From: Candidatus Aalborgicola danicus
Lineage (GTDB): Bacteria; Pseudomonadota; Gammaproteobacteria; Burkholderiales; Burkholderiaceae_C
DNA: 64,000 nt
Reading direction: 5' to 3'
Assembly (NCBI GenBank): GCA_016703945.1
Contig: JADJBC010000008.1
Location: 62,001-126,000, forward strand
A program made the position numbers and the translations under genes. Positions 31,187 through 40,425 of this stretch are shown here, in pieces. The notes under the pieces are model-generated. The model did no database searches. It had not been told where the DNA came from and worked only from the letters and a program-made list of their open reading frames with translations. Numbering within the stretch: the stretch's first letter is position 1; the number at the start of each line of letters is the position of its first letter.

Positions 31187-33622
31187 ATGCAATTCCCTGA
31201 ATCCTGGCTCCGTGCCTTCTGCAATCCTCCAATATCAACCGCTGTGCTGGCCGAGACACTGACCATGGCCGGCCTGGAGGTCGAAGACCTCAAGCCGGTG
31301 GCACCACCGTTTACCAAAATTGTGGTGGGCGAGATCAAGGAAGCCACGCAACACCCTAACGCCGATCGCCTGCGGGTCTGCAAGGTCGATGTGGGACAGC
31401 CAGAACTGCTGGACATTGTGTGCGGCGCGCCCAATGCCCGTGTCGGCATCCGCATTCCCTGTGCCCTGGTCGGCGCTGAACTGCCGCCAGGTGAAGATGG
31501 AAAACCCTTTGTCATCAAGGTCGGCAAACTGCGCGGCGTGGAAAGCCAAGGCATGCTGTGCTCGGCAAAAGAACTGCAACTGACCGATGATCACGGCGGC
31601 CTGCTCGAACTGGCTGCGGACGCGCCCTTGGGCCAGAACATCCGCGAGCACCTAAATCTGGACGACACGCTGTTCACTCTCAAACTCACGCCCAACCTAG
31701 CGCACTGTTTGAGTGTGTACGGTGTCGCGCGCGAAATCTCCGCACTGACCGGGGCGCCGCTGGTGTCCTCCGTCTTTGAACCTGTGCCTGTGACCAACAA
31801 TGACAAGCTTGTAGTCAAGGTCAGCGCGTCCGATTTGTGTGGTCGCTTCTCCGGCCGTGTGATCCGCAACGTCAATACCAAGGCGACGACGCCTCAATGG
31901 ATGGTGGACCGCCTGGCACGTTGCGGCCAGCGCAGTGTGACGGCGCTGGTCGACATCTCCAACTATGTGATGTTTGAGCTGGGCCGCCCCTCCCACATTT
32001 TTGATCTGGACAAGATCGCCGGTGGCCTGGAAGTGCGCTGGGGCAAGCCCGGTGAGCAGATCAAGCTGCTCAATGGAAATACCGTCACCGTTGATGAAAA
32101 GGTAGGCGTGATTGCCGACGATGTGCAGGTCGAATCCCTGGCTGGCATCATGGGCGGCGACGCTACCTCGGTAACCGATGACACCCAGCACGTGTACGTC
32201 GAAGCCGCCTTCTGGTGGCCCAAGTCCATTGCCGGACGTTCACGCCGCTTCAATTTCTCCACCGATGCCGGCCACCGTTTCGAGCGCGGTGTGGACCCCC
32301 AGTTGACAGTGGAGCATATCGAACGCCTGACCCAGTTGATTGTCGATATTTGCGGCACGCCAGACATCAGTTGCGGCCCGATTGACGACCAGCAGCCCAA
32401 TATGCCGGTGCCCGTACCGGTCAGCCTGCGCGTGGCCCGTGCCAGCAAGATCATTGGCATGCCATTGACCCAAGCCCAGTGCACGGACGCGCTGCAACGC
32501 CTGGGCCTGGATGTCACCCAGTCGGAAGGGCTGTTGACCCTGGTGCCGCCCTCGTATCGCTTTGATTTGCAGATCGAGGAAGACCTGATTGAAGAGGTCG
32601 CCCGCATGGTGGGCTACGACAACCTGCCGCACACACCTCCACTGGCTCCCATCACCGCCAAGATTCGCCATGAGGCGCAACGCGGGCCATTTGCCGTGCG
32701 CCGCTCCTTGGCCGCGTTGGGTTACCAAGAAACCATCAATTTCAGCTTTGTCGAAGAAAGCTGGGAGCATGGCTTGGCAGGCAACCCCAATCCCATCAAG
32801 CTGCTCAACCCGATTGCCAGCCAGATGAGCGTCATGCGATCAAGCCTGTTGGGCTCGCTGTTGCAGGTGCTCAAGTTCAACCAGGCGCGCAAGCAACCGC
32901 GTGTGCGCGTGTTTGAGCTGGGCCGGGTGTTCCTGCGCGATGCTTCGGTCAAGAGCACGGACAGCACTGTCGAAGGCTTTGACCAACCTATGCGAGTTGC
33001 CGGTCTGGCCAGTGGTAGTGCCGACGCGCTGCAATGGGGTCGCAAGGAGCAGGGCGTTGATTTCTTTGACGTCAAGGGTGATGTAGAGGCGCTGCTCGCG
33101 CCACTGCAGGGTCGCTTTGTGCCGGGCAACCACCCTTCCATGCACCCGGGCCGTTGCGCCCAGGTTCTGCTGGACGAACGTGTGATTGGCCACGTGGGCG
33201 AATTGCACCCGCAGTGGCGCCAGACCTTCGATTTGGCCCAGGCGCCTGTCCTGTTCGAATTGGACCTGGATGCCGTCCAGCAGCGCCGTGTTGCCATCTT
33301 CAAGCCAGTTGCCAAGCTTCAACCGGTGCAGCGTGACATCGCAGTAGTGGTTGCCGATGACGTGACCCACGCCGCGTTGATGGCGGCGATCTGGGCAGCA
33401 CCCACTTCCGGGTTGCTGCGCGATGCCCAACTGTTTGATGTGTACCGCCCCAAAGTGGTCAAGGGCGCCACCGTTGGGGAGGGCGCAGCTGATCGCAGCT
33501 TGGCCGTGCGTCTGTCGCTGAACAGCGATGAAGCCACGCTGTCGGAAGAGCAGATCGAAGCGGCCGTGAAAGCGGTCGTCGGGCAATTGACGGCCAGTGT
33601 CGGGGCGCGGCAGCGCGTGTGA
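31187..33622 (+). CDS. pheT: Phenylalanyl-tRNA synthetase beta subunit
   Basis: 811 residues. The start at 31187 (MQFPESWLRAFCNPPISTAVLAETLTMAGLEVEDL) matches the family; upstream in-frame codons to 31073 belong to the repeat. Domains: N-terminal tRNA-binding fold (about 40-150), B3/B4 editing domain, B5 (about 400-480), core-like domain and a C-terminal ferredoxin-fold anticodon-binding domain (about 715-810, PVQRDIAVVVADD...). The ribosome site is weak. It follows pheS after a 138-base gap filled by a palindromic repeat. Confidence 0.96.
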   Translation: MQFPESWLRAFCNPPISTAVLAETLTMAGLEVEDLKPVAPPFTKIVVGEIKEATQHPNADRLRVCKVDVGQPELLDIVCGAPNARVGIRIPCALVGAELPPGEDGKPFVIKVGKLRGVESQGMLCSAKELQLTDDHGGLLELAADAPLGQNIREHLNLDDTLFTLKLTPNLAHCLSVYGVAREISALTGAPLVSSVFEPVPVTNNDKLVVKVSASDLCGRFSGRVIRNVNTKATTPQWMVDRLARCGQRSVTALVDISNYVMFELGRPSHIFDLDKIAGGLEVRWGKPGEQIKLLNGNTVTVDEKVGVIADDVQVESLAGIMGGDATSVTDDTQHVYVEAAFWWPKSIAGRSRRFNFSTDAGHRFERGVDPQLTVEHIERLTQLIVDICGTPDISCGPIDDQQPNMPVPVPVSLRVARASKIIGMPLTQAQCTDALQRLGLDVTQSEGLLTLVPPSYRFDLQIEEDLIEEVARMVGYDNLPHTPPLAPITAKIRHEAQRGPFAVRRSLAALGYQETINFSFVEESWEHGLAGNPNPIKLLNPIASQMSVMRSSLLGSLLQVLKFNQARKQPRVRVFELGRVFLRDASVKSTDSTVEGFDQPMRVAGLASGSADALQWGRKEQGVDFFDVKGDVEALLAPLQGRFVPGNHPSMHPGRCAQVLLDERVIGHVGELHPQWRQTFDLAQAPVLFELDLDAVQQRRVAIFKPVAKLQPVQRDIAVVVADDVTHAALMAAIWAAPTSGLLRDAQLFDVYRPKVVKGATVGEGAADRSLAVRLSLNSDEATLSEEQIEAAVKAVVGQLTASVGARQRV

Positions 33623-33658
33623 CAGGCGTAGGTTCGCAGCATCCAGAATCGAGGCACC

Positions 33659-33976
33659 ATGGATTTTTCTGTTGAAAGCCTGGAAACCCCGGCATTGACT
33701 AAGGCACAGCTGGCCGACTTGCTGTTCGAACAGATCGGCCTGAACAAGCGCGAGTCTAAGGACATGATCGACGCTTTCTTCGACCTGATCGCCGCAAGTC
33801 TGGTGGACGGTACCGACGTCAAGATTTCGGGATTTGGTAACTTCCAGATTCGGACCAAGGCACCGCGCCCCGGACGCAATCCGCGCACCGGCGAGGCTAT
33901 TCCAATCCAGGCGCGCCGGGTTGTGACCTTTCATGCCAGTCACAAGCTTAAAGAACAATTGCAAGACGCAGTCTGA
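33659..33976 (+). CDS. ihfA: Integration host factor alpha subunit
   Basis: 105 residues with the DNA-bending HU/IHF fold: LTKAQLADLLFEQIGLNKRESKDMIDAFFDLI, then KISGFGNFQ and the beta-arm GRNPRTGEAIPIQARRVVTF with the Pro that intercalates DNA. It pairs with IHF-beta (not here). GAGG lies before the ATG. The position after pheT matches E. coli and other proteobacteria. Confidence 0.96.
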   Translation: MDFSVESLETPALTKAQLADLLFEQIGLNKRESKDMIDAFFDLIAASLVDGTDVKISGFGNFQIRTKAPRPGRNPRTGEAIPIQARRVVTFHASHKLKEQLQDAV

Positions 33977-34089
33977 GCGCCGTTTTTGCAACAGTCGTGG
34001 CGGTTTGTGCTTAGTGCCGCAATCAGTCTTTGCACTTGGGCAAAACTTAGAGTAACCTCTACGCTTTGCGTCGTACAGCATTGATTTCA

Positions 34090-34536
34090 ATGGAGAAAAC
34101 TCTCCCTCCCATTCCCGCCAAACGCTACTTCACCATTGGTGAGGTCGGGGATCTGTGTGGCGTAAAACCCCATGTGCTACGGTATTGGGAGCAAGAGTTC
34201 ACGCAACTGCGCCCCATGAAACGTCGTGGCAATCGGCGCTACTACCAGCACCATGAAGTTTTGATGATTCGGCGCATTCGTGACCTGTTATATGACCAAG
34301 GTTTTACGATCACTGGTGCGCGAAACAAGATGCAAGAATTGCTGCAAAGTGAACGCGACAAGAAGCGGGCGGGAGAAATTTTGCTGGATGGCGTCGAGGT
34401 TTTAGAGATTGATGATGTGGATATGGAAGAGTTTGAAGACAGTCAGTCGATGGAGGTCATGGACGAAAACGCCGCCAGTCTTTTCCTGGTCAGAAGAGAG
34501 TTGTTTGAAATTCGGGAATTGTTAGCTATCGTATAA
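34090..34536 (+). CDS. MerR-family transcriptional regulator
   Basis: 148 residues; MerR winged helix at the N terminus (YFTIGEVGDLCGVKPHVLRYWEQEF...RRGNRRYYQ), then a helix (about 60-95) and an acidic tail (EVLEIDDVDMEEFEDSQ), without the cysteines of metal-sensing MerR proteins. The group next to ihfA is common in proteobacteria; its effector is unknown. The ATG at 34090 is preferred to an upstream TTG at 34066. Its last codons and stop lie in a GCTATC...GTAGC repeat core. Confidence 0.88.
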   Translation: MEKTLPPIPAKRYFTIGEVGDLCGVKPHVLRYWEQEFTQLRPMKRRGNRRYYQHHEVLMIRRIRDLLYDQGFTITGARNKMQELLQSERDKKRAGEILLDGVEVLEIDDVDMEEFEDSQSMEVMDENAASLFLVRRELFEIRELLAIV

Positions 34537-34544
34537 AAAGTAGC
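34525..34544 (+). repeat. Core of the dispersed element at the merR stop
   Basis: GCTAT-CGTATAAAAA-GTAGC, overlapping the last codons and TAA of the MerR gene. Only the inverted-repeat core is recognisable, so it is a weak instance. Confidence 0.35.
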
Positions 34545-34557
34545 CCAACCAAGCGGC

Positions 34558-34563
34558 TATAAT
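34558..34563 (+). promoter_or_regulatory. -10 box of the tRNA-Pro promoter
   Basis: A perfect TATAAT ends 12 bases before the tRNA 5' end, the right distance for a start at or near the tRNA. No good -35 box is visible. Confidence 0.55.
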
Positions 34564-34575
34564 CTGAGGCTGTTT

Positions 34576-34652
34576 CGGTGTGTGGCGCAGCCTGGTAGCG
34601 CACTTGCATGGGGTGCAAGGGGTCGAAGGTTCGAATCCTTTCACACCGACCA
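34576..34652 (+). tRNA. tRNA-Pro (anticodon GGG)
   Basis: 77 bases with encoded CCA (34650-34652). The acceptor stem CGGTGTG/CACACCG pairs fully; D arm GGCGCAGCCTGGTAGCGC; anticodon stem CTTGC/GCAAG around the loop ATGGGGT with anticodon GGG (34610-34612); T arm GGTTCGAATCC. It reads CCC and CCU proline codons. The site after ihfA-merR is the usual one in this family of bacteria. Confidence 0.96.
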
Positions 34653-34660
34653 TATGAATC

Positions 34661-34698
34661 AAGGACTTAGCTTCGAAAGGGGCTAAGTCCTTTCTTCT
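34661..34698 (+). terminator. Intrinsic terminator after tRNA-Pro
   Basis: AAGGACTTAG (34661-34670) pairs with CTAAGTCCTT (34683-34692), followed by TCTTCTT. Confidence 0.8.
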
Positions 34699-34737
34699 TG
34701 GTGGCTCTAGAATCAGCCGTTGTCTCACCCAGCTTAA

Positions 34738-34763
34738 CTATAGTTTCAATAGCTGCATATGCC
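34738..34763 (+). repeat. Degenerate dispersed element (intergenic)
   Basis: ACTATAGTTTCAATAGCTGCATATGCC keeps the TTTCAATAGCTGC part of the element but has lost the GGGCTAGAGG end. The rest of 34699-34864 is AT-rich with no gene. Confidence 0.35.
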
Positions 34764-34864
34764 ATAGGTCCATCCGACTGGTTTACACCGATCACTTGAG
34801 AATATGTTACTTAACATAATATACATCGTATTAAGTGTGTAGTTGCGTTGATTGGGCAGAATAC

Positions 34865-35524
34865 CTACCATCCATTCTTTGAGTTGCGCTTGCGGATCGC
34901 ACCGGCAATCAACGCGACCGCATCGTCGCGCTGCGCCTGTGTCGCGAAATCAATCGCAGTGAGACCCCGATCATTTTTCAATCGTGCGTCTGCACCAGCA
35001 TCCAATAGCAGTTTTACCGCATCCAACGAACCGTAACCAGCCGCCATCATCAAGGGTGTACTGCCATTGGGTGAAGCAGCGTCGATGTAGGCATAGTGAT
35101 CCAATAACAACTGCATAACCGCAGTGTGCCCACCGGTTGCAGCATAGTGCAACGGTGACCAACCGGGCTTATTGACATCGGCATCACGACCAATCAATTT
35201 TTGACAAACAATCAGATACCCTTTCAAGGCAGCCAGCATCAAAGGACTTTCATCCTTCGAGTTCCGAAGCTCAACCCGGGTTTGCGGATGCTCCAGTAAC
35301 AAATCAATTGCCTTGAATGACGGTTCACGGATGGCCTTCAGCAAACCGGAATCACCACCAGGGCCCAAGGTGTTGGGATCGAATCCTTGGGTTAGCAGTC
35401 TACGCATCACGCTCACATTGTAATTTTGAATTGCCGAAAAAAAATCATCATATGACCCGGAATGGGCGACAGAAACCCAAACAAAAACAATTAGATAGGT
35501 TAAATATCTAAACCAATTTCTCAT
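34865..35524 (-). CDS. Exported ankyrin-repeat protein
   Basis: 219 residues with a signal peptide (1-22, ending VAHS) and about five ankyrin repeats; the clearest are ESPLMLAALKGYLIVCQKLI, SPLHYAATGGHTAVMQLLL, STPLMMAAGYGSLDAVKLLL and GLTAIDFATQ. It is a periplasmic protein-binding module with no enzyme motif. The ATG overlaps the tatD stop by four bases. Its DNA is more AT-rich than its neighbours, which may reflect later acquisition. Confidence 0.85.
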   Translation of the reverse strand: MRNWFRYLTYLIVFVWVSVAHSGSYDDFFSAIQNYNVSVMRRLLTQGFDPNTLGPGGDSGLLKAIREPSFKAIDLLLEHPQTRVELRNSKDESPLMLAALKGYLIVCQKLIGRDADVNKPGWSPLHYAATGGHTAVMQLLLDHYAYIDAASPNGSTPLMMAAGYGSLDAVKLLLDAGADARLKNDRGLTAIDFATQAQRDDAVALIAGAIRKRNSKNGW

Positions 35525-36315
35525 GAGTGAATACCAGCGAATAAAGCAGAGAAATTGCGACTGGTGGTCTCACCAATGGTCTCAACACTGCAATTTCGCA
35601 GCATCGCCAACTGATGTGCAACATACGGAACGTAAGACGGATTATTGGTCTTGCCGCGATAAGGTACCGGCGCAAGATAGGGGCTGTCGGTCTCAATCAG
35701 CAGGCGGTCCATCGGGACCCAGGAAGCAACGTCACGCAGGTCCTGTGCCGTCTTGAAGGTCAAAATGCCGGAGAAAGAAATGTAGAAACCGAGGTCGAGC
35801 GCTTGGCGTGCAACGGCCTCAGTTTCGGTAAAACAGTGAAACACGCCGCCTGCGGAGCCAGTGGAGCCGTCCTCACCCTCCTCACGCAAAATCGCCAAAG
35901 TGTCATCTGAGGCACTGCGTGTGTGAATCACTAGGGGTTTTTGCAAACGGCGTGCAGCACGTATGTGGGTACGAAAACGCTCCCGTTGCCAATGCATATC
36001 GTCCACAGTGCGGGTACCAAGGCGGTAATAGTCCAGACCCGTTTCACCGATCGCTACCACCCGTGGCAAGCTACCGCGTTCGAGCAAATCCTCCAGAGTC
36101 GGCTCCGTGACGCCTTCGTTGTCAGGGTGCACTCCGATGGTCGCCCAAAAATTGTCATACGCCATCGCCAGACCATGAACTTGCGCAAACTCTTCGAGGG
36201 TTGTGCAAATACACAAGGCTCTGTCGACCTTCGCCTTGGTCATGGACCGGCGGATCTCAGGCAGTGCGTTCACCAATTCGGGAAACGTCAAATGGCAATG
36301 GGAATCGGTGAACAT
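35521..36315 (-). CDS. TatD-family metal-dependent hydrolase
   Basis: 264-residue TIM-barrel hydrolase. Metal ligands are visible: His6 and His8 (DSHCHL), Glu in AIGETGLDYY, His in LVIHTR, His in FHCF and Asp in LIETDSPYLAP. TatD-type enzymes are metal-dependent deoxyribonucleases; the cellular role is repair or turnover of DNA. Part of the mltG-tmk-holB-pilZ-tatD operon, as in many proteobacteria where the YcfH-type paralogue follows holB and pilZ. Confidence 0.92.
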   Translation of the reverse strand: MFTDSHCHLTFPELVNALPEIRRSMTKAKVDRALCICTTLEEFAQVHGLAMAYDNFWATIGVHPDNEGVTEPTLEDLLERGSLPRVVAIGETGLDYYRLGTRTVDDMHWQRERFRTHIRAARRLQKPLVIHTRSASDDTLAILREEGEDGSTGSAGGVFHCFTETEAVARQALDLGFYISFSGILTFKTAQDLRDVASWVPMDRLLIETDSPYLAPVPYRGKTNNPSYVPYVAHQLAMLRNCSVETIGETTSRNFSALFAGIHS

Positions 36316-36367
36316 GGATTAAGACTGAAAGGGAGCGAAAAACCACGCGCAGCCAGAACGGCGCGGC

Positions 36368-36730
36368 TCAAATGGTCTGTGTGGGGCGCTCGGACGCCAT
36401 ATGGGCGCCCAATATTTCTTCGATCTTCAGTTTGAGCGCACGCGACTTGTCGTCTTTCGGAAAGGTGATTCCAACCCCTTGGGTGCGCCCGCCGGCGGCT
36501 TTGGCAGGCGTGACCCAAGCCACTTTTCCGGCCACAGGATAGCGCTGCATGTCCTCCGGCAACGACAGCAATACATACACGTCATCGCCCAAGTTGTACT
36601 CTCGGGCGGTCGGGATAAAAACGCCACCTTCGGCAAATATTGGGATATAGGCTGCGTACAATGCCGCCTTCTCCTTGATTGAGAGCTGAATGACACTGGG
36701 TCTTGGCGTTGCGCTGGGTGGTGTGCTCAT
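36368..36730 (-). CDS. pilZ: PilZ-domain protein
   Basis: 120 residues forming a single PilZ fold (FIPTAREYNLGDDVYVLLSLPEDMQRYPVAGKVAWVTP...GVGITF). It lacks the RxxxR c-di-GMP-binding motif at the N terminus, like the type IV pilus PilZ of Pseudomonas and Xanthomonas, which binds PilB and FimX partners. The ATG overlaps the holB stop by four bases. I infer a role in pilus assembly or twitching motility. Confidence 0.88.
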   Translation of the reverse strand: MSTPPSATPRPSVIQLSIKEKAALYAAYIPIFAEGGVFIPTAREYNLGDDVYVLLSLPEDMQRYPVAGKVAWVTPAKAAGGRTQGVGITFPKDDKSRALKLKIEEILGAHMASERPTQTI

Positions 36731-37758
36731 CGTGTGCGGATTTTGTTGTTGGAGTTTAAAGCGGTTTTGGCTTGGCCGACAAGGGATTCCAGCATCAGAC
36801 CGGCATTAAACGGGTGTTCCATGGTTCGCATGGTCTGTGAAAGTTCTTTGCTCCAATGGCTCAATGCAGGTATCCCTGGGCATTCAACCAGATCGGCTGT
36901 TTCGAAAAAGCGGGCAGCGGCCCCGCACGACACGGCCATCAAATCGTGGCAAAGCTTGTGCAGTGCATCCACCGTCTGCGGAATTGTCCACTCTTTGACG
37001 TAGGCAACATCCCCACGTGCCATGGCGCGGGGCAGCCCCCCCCAAGCGGCTGGATCATGACCCAAGGCAGCAAAGGCCAGTGCATCCTCGGGTCTCCCCC
37101 CCATGGCTTTCAGAAACAAGCGGGCCTGAGTCAGCTCTAGTCCATTGCTTTGCAGCCACTGCTCGCTGACCTGCGCATCGGGCCAGCGCAAGGCGTGCCC
37201 CATACAGCGGCTGCGAATGGTTGGCAACAATTGATGGGCCGACTCACTCGCCAGCACAAACCGTACATCCCCAGGCGGTTCTTCCAGTGTTTTCAGCAAC
37301 GCATTGGCCGTGATGGTGTTCATGTTCTCGGCGGGAAAGACCAAGACCACCTTGCCGCGACCACGTGCACTGGTGCGTTGAGAAAACTCCACCGTCTCAC
37401 GCATGGCGTCGACCCGAATTTCCTTGCTGGCTTTGCGCTTCTTGTCGTCAATTTCTGCCTGCGCCTTTTCACCCAAGGGCCAACCCAGCGCCAACAGGGT
37501 GACCTCGGGCATCAGTACCGCCAAATCGGCATGGGTTCGGACGTCGATGGCGTGGCAACTTGCACAGGCGCCACACGCCCTGCCCGCCTCCATCGGTTGC
37601 TCACACAACCATGCGCGCGCCAATTCCATGGCCAGCGCGTAATGCCCCAAGCCAGAAGGCCCATACAGCAACCAGGCATGACCGCGCTGGGCCAGCAATT
37701 GTTCTGCCTGCGCCACGATCCACGGCGCTGGAGGTAACGGCGTGGGCATACTGCTCAT
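36727..37758 (-). CDS. holB: DNA polymerase III delta-prime subunit
   Basis: 343 residues; clamp-loader component. The zinc module CGACASCHAIDVRTHADL lies near 50-70, and the nucleotide-loop region reads YGPSGLGHYALAM, without the Walker Lys, as is usual for delta-prime, which does not hydrolyse ATP. The SRC-type motif appears in LPTIRSRCMG. The start at 37758 overlaps the tmk stop by four bases, which decides between several ATGs. Confidence 0.93.
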   Translation of the reverse strand: MSSMPTPLPPAPWIVAQAEQLLAQRGHAWLLYGPSGLGHYALAMELARAWLCEQPMEAGRACGACASCHAIDVRTHADLAVLMPEVTLLALGWPLGEKAQAEIDDKKRKASKEIRVDAMRETVEFSQRTSARGRGKVVLVFPAENMNTITANALLKTLEEPPGDVRFVLASESAHQLLPTIRSRCMGHALRWPDAQVSEQWLQSNGLELTQARLFLKAMGGRPEDALAFAALGHDPAAWGGLPRAMARGDVAYVKEWTIPQTVDALHKLCHDLMAVSCGAAARFFETADLVECPGIPALSHWSKELSQTMRTMEHPFNAGLMLESLVGQAKTALNSNNKIRTR

Positions 37759-38408
37759 CCCAGAAGCCCTTTGACCCGAACGGCATCGAACAGATCTTGC
37801 CAAACGGCATCAGGCTTCTGGTCAGCGTTTAAACGTACAAACCGGGTTGGATCTGCGTCCATACGCCGGGCATAACCACTCGCCACGCTTTCAAAGAAGG
37901 CCACCGGTTGGGATTCAAATTTGTCCGGTACACGAGCCCCTGCCAGTCGCTGCGCCGCAATTGCCGGCGCAAGGTCAAACCACAGCGTGATATCGGGCTG
38001 CAGCACGGACTGGCCAGACATTCCACCGAAGGCTGTTGGCATGCCTTGAACCCAATTTTCCAGCACCGACAAGATGTCCCAGTTAAAGCCCCGTCCAGCC
38101 CCCTGGTAAGCAAAGGATGCGTCCGTGAACCGATCACACAGAATGACATCACCACGCTGCAGGGCCGGCAGTATGACCCGTTGAATGTGGTCACGCCGCG
38201 CCGCAAACACCAGCAGCGCCTCGGTCATCGGGTCCATCGCTTCGTTCAGCACCATGTGCCGCAACTGTTCTGCCAAAGGTGTGCCGCCTGGCTCTCGCGT
38301 CAAAGTGACCGTTCGCCCGCATTCCCGAAAAGCCTGCGCCAGGCGTTCGATATGGGTGGACTTACCCGCACCGTCAATGCCTTCAAAACTGACGAAAATT
38401 CCACTCAT
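37755..38408 (-). CDS. tmk: Thymidylate kinase
   Basis: 217 residues. It phosphorylates dTMP to dTDP for DNA synthesis. P-loop FEGIDGAGKST (about 8-18), the DRx motif (ILCDRFTDASFAYQG) and the LID region are present. It lies 16 bases after mltG and overlaps holB by four bases, so transcription and translation are coupled. Confidence 0.95.
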   Translation of the reverse strand: MSGIFVSFEGIDGAGKSTHIERLAQAFRECGRTVTLTREPGGTPLAEQLRHMVLNEAMDPMTEALLVFAARRDHIQRVILPALQRGDVILCDRFTDASFAYQGAGRGFNWDILSVLENWVQGMPTAFGGMSGQSVLQPDITLWFDLAPAIAAQRLAGARVPDKFESQPVAFFESVASGYARRMDADPTRFVRLNADQKPDAVWQDLFDAVRVKGLLG

Positions 38409-38424
38409 TGCGTCTTTCTATGGC

Positions 38425-39408
38425 CTATTGACCACGTTGGTACGTGTTGACCGCCCTATTGTGCGCGTCCAAGCTGGTACTGAACTGGCTCGTGCCATCG
38501 CCCCGCGCCACAAAATAGAGGGCTTTTGACGTTGCGGGCCGCGCAGCAGCCAACAAGGCCGCTTTGCCTGGAATGGCAATCGGTGTGGGTGGAAGTCCGT
38601 CACGGGTATAGGTGTTCCAGGGTGTATCCGTCTGCAGGTCTTTCTTGCGCAGATTCCCATCAAAGGCTGGCCCCATGCCATAAATCACGGTCGGGTCGGT
38701 TTGCAGACGCATGCCAATGCGCAGCCGGTTGGTAAACACTGCAGCAATTTCCGCCCGGTCCGCCGGCGCGCCGGTTTCCTTTTCGACAATGCTGGCCAGG
38801 GTCAACAGTTCGCCGGGCGACTTCAACGGGGTCTGCGGATCGCGCTGCGACCAGACGGCATCGAGCCGCTTGTCCATGGCGCGCATCGCCCTTTGCAATA
38901 CGGCCAGATCACTGGAGCCTTTGCTATACGTATAGGTGTCCGGGAAAAATCGACCTTCGGCAGTAACGCCCGCGCGTCCCAGACGGCCCATGGTGTCATC
39001 CGCGGACAGGGCTTGAGAATCGGGTTTCAGGCTGTCGGCTTTGCGCAAGGCATCTCGTACCTGGCGAAAGGTCCAACCTTCTACCAGGGTCACGCTGCGC
39101 AAGGCCTCCTCACCGCGGACCAATTTTCGTAACAGGGATTGTGGCGTTGTTCCCCGGTCGATTTCATAACTGCCCGCCTTGATCTGGCGCGATTGACCGG
39201 ACACCCGGAACCAGAGGTATAACAAGTCCGGATGGACCGCTATGCCGGCATCGGCCACGGACTGGGCGATCTCGCGGCCATTGGAACCTGGCTCTATGGA
39301 CAGGTCAACCGTATCTGTTGTCTGCTCCAACGGCCCGTTGAGCCACCCATAGGCTACCGCGGCAGCACCCACCACCAGAACAAATACGACAACCAGAAAA
39401 AAACGCAC
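38425..39408 (-). CDS. mltG: Endolytic murein transglycosylase MltG
   Basis: 327 residues with an N-terminal membrane anchor (about 3-22), a LysM-like region (about 35-80) and the YceG/MltG catalytic core: LTLASIVEKETG holds the catalytic Glu, followed by NRLRIGMRLQTDPTVIYG and WNTYTRDGLPPTPIAIPG. It cuts nascent peptidoglycan strands at the inner membrane and so sets glycan length. It starts the operon with tmk and holB. It is divergent from ygfZ. Confidence 0.94.
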   Translation of the reverse strand: MRFFLVVVFVLVVGAAAVAYGWLNGPLEQTTDTVDLSIEPGSNGREIAQSVADAGIAVHPDLLYLWFRVSGQSRQIKAGSYEIDRGTTPQSLLRKLVRGEEALRSVTLVEGWTFRQVRDALRKADSLKPDSQALSADDTMGRLGRAGVTAEGRFFPDTYTYSKGSSDLAVLQRAMRAMDKRLDAVWSQRDPQTPLKSPGELLTLASIVEKETGAPADRAEIAAVFTNRLRIGMRLQTDPTVIYGMGPAFDGNLRKKDLQTDTPWNTYTRDGLPPTPIAIPGKAALLAAARPATSKALYFVARGDGTSQFSTSLDAHNRAVNTYQRGQ

Positions 39409-39455
39409 AGCCCTACAACCCTTGAGAAAACGTGGGAGGAATGATAATTCAGCGC

Positions 39456-40403
39456 ATGACCACCCTGCAGTCCTCCCATTCCACAGACATGTCCCCCCTC
39501 CATGGCGTTGCCCAGCTCACACATTTGGGTGTCATCAAGATTGAGGGCGAAGACGCCGCCAAGTTCATCCATGGCCAATTGACGCAAGACTTTTCGCTGC
39601 TGGACCTGCATACCGCCCGACTGGCCGCATATTGTTCACCCAAGGGCAGAGTGTTAGCCAGCTTCGTCGGCTTCAAACGCGGTCCGGACGAAATTCTGCT
39701 CATTTGCAGCCGCGATCTCCTGGCCGCCACGCTCAAGCGGCTCTCCATGTTTGTACTCAGGGCCAAGGCCCGCTTGCAGGACGCCAGTGATTTGTTTCAA
39801 ATTTACGGACTGGCTGGAGATGCTACTAAAAATATAGCACAAGGCGAAGCATTGACGGGGGCTACCGGTGAATTTGATGAAGGAGTTCTGGTTAATCTGC
39901 ACCCGTCCCAAGGAATGCTGCGCCAACTGTATGTTCTGCCCACCGGAGCGCCAGCACCCGCTGGTGCGACTTTATCCCTGGAGACCTGGCAATGGGGCGA
40001 GGTTCAAAGCGGTGTGGCCACCGTCACTTCAGCGGTTGTGGACGCCTATGTGCCACAAATGCTGAACTACGAGTCGGTCGGCGCAGTGAACTTCAAGAAG
40101 GGCTGTTATCCCGGCCAAGAGGTGGTCGCACGCAGTCAATTCCGGGGCACCCTCAAACGACGCGCGGCACTGGCCCATGCCGAGGTGACCATGGCCCCCG
40201 GGGACGAGATATTCACCGCAGAGGATGACAGCCAGCCAGTCGCCACCGTGGTGCAAGCGGCGCCCGCCCCCGCTGGTGGTTTTGACGCCATCATCTCCGG
40301 CCAGGTTTCCGCTATGGAGGGCGCGGCTTTGCACCTAAAAACTAGTGACGGCGCGGCCCTGCACCTATTGCCACTACCTTATCCCTTGCTCGAAGACATT
40401 TGA
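39456..40403 (+). CDS. ygfZ: Folate-binding protein YgfZ (Fe-S assembly/repair)
   Basis: 315 residues from the chosen ATG. It belongs to the GcvT-like, folate-dependent family; the signature KGCYPGQEVVAR (about 215-226) contains the essential Cys. In E. coli YgfZ supports repair or assembly of some iron-sulfur enzymes such as MiaB. The start is uncertain: ATGs at 39441 and 39456, or one at 39489, are possible; the only SD-like GGAGG is very close to 39441. Residues about 123-143 (DATKNIAQGEALTGATGE...) are encoded by a dispersed-element copy, absent from what I know of the family core. Confidence 0.88.
   Translation: MTTLQSSHSTDMSPLHGVAQLTHLGVIKIEGEDAAKFIHGQLTQDFSLLDLHTARLAAYCSPKGRVLASFVGFKRGPDEILLICSRDLLAATLKRLSMFVLRAKARLQDASDLFQIYGLAGDATKNIAQGEALTGATGEFDEGVLVNLHPSQGMLRQLYVLPTGAPAPAGATLSLETWQWGEVQSGVATVTSAVVDAYVPQMLNYESVGAVNFKKGCYPGQEVVARSQFRGTLKRRAALAHAEVTMAPGDEIFTAEDDSQPVATVVQAAPAPAGGFDAIISGQVSAMEGAALHLKTSDGAALHLLPLPYPLLEDI
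39822..39866 (+). repeat. Dispersed ~50-bp element, copy 5 (inside ygfZ)
   Basis: GCTAC-TAAAAATA-TAGCACAAG, then GCGAAGCATTGACG, then GGGGCTACC. It is in frame and encodes a loop of about 15 residues. Confidence 0.65.
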
Positions 40404-40425
40404 CAGGTCGAATGAAGCGATCACG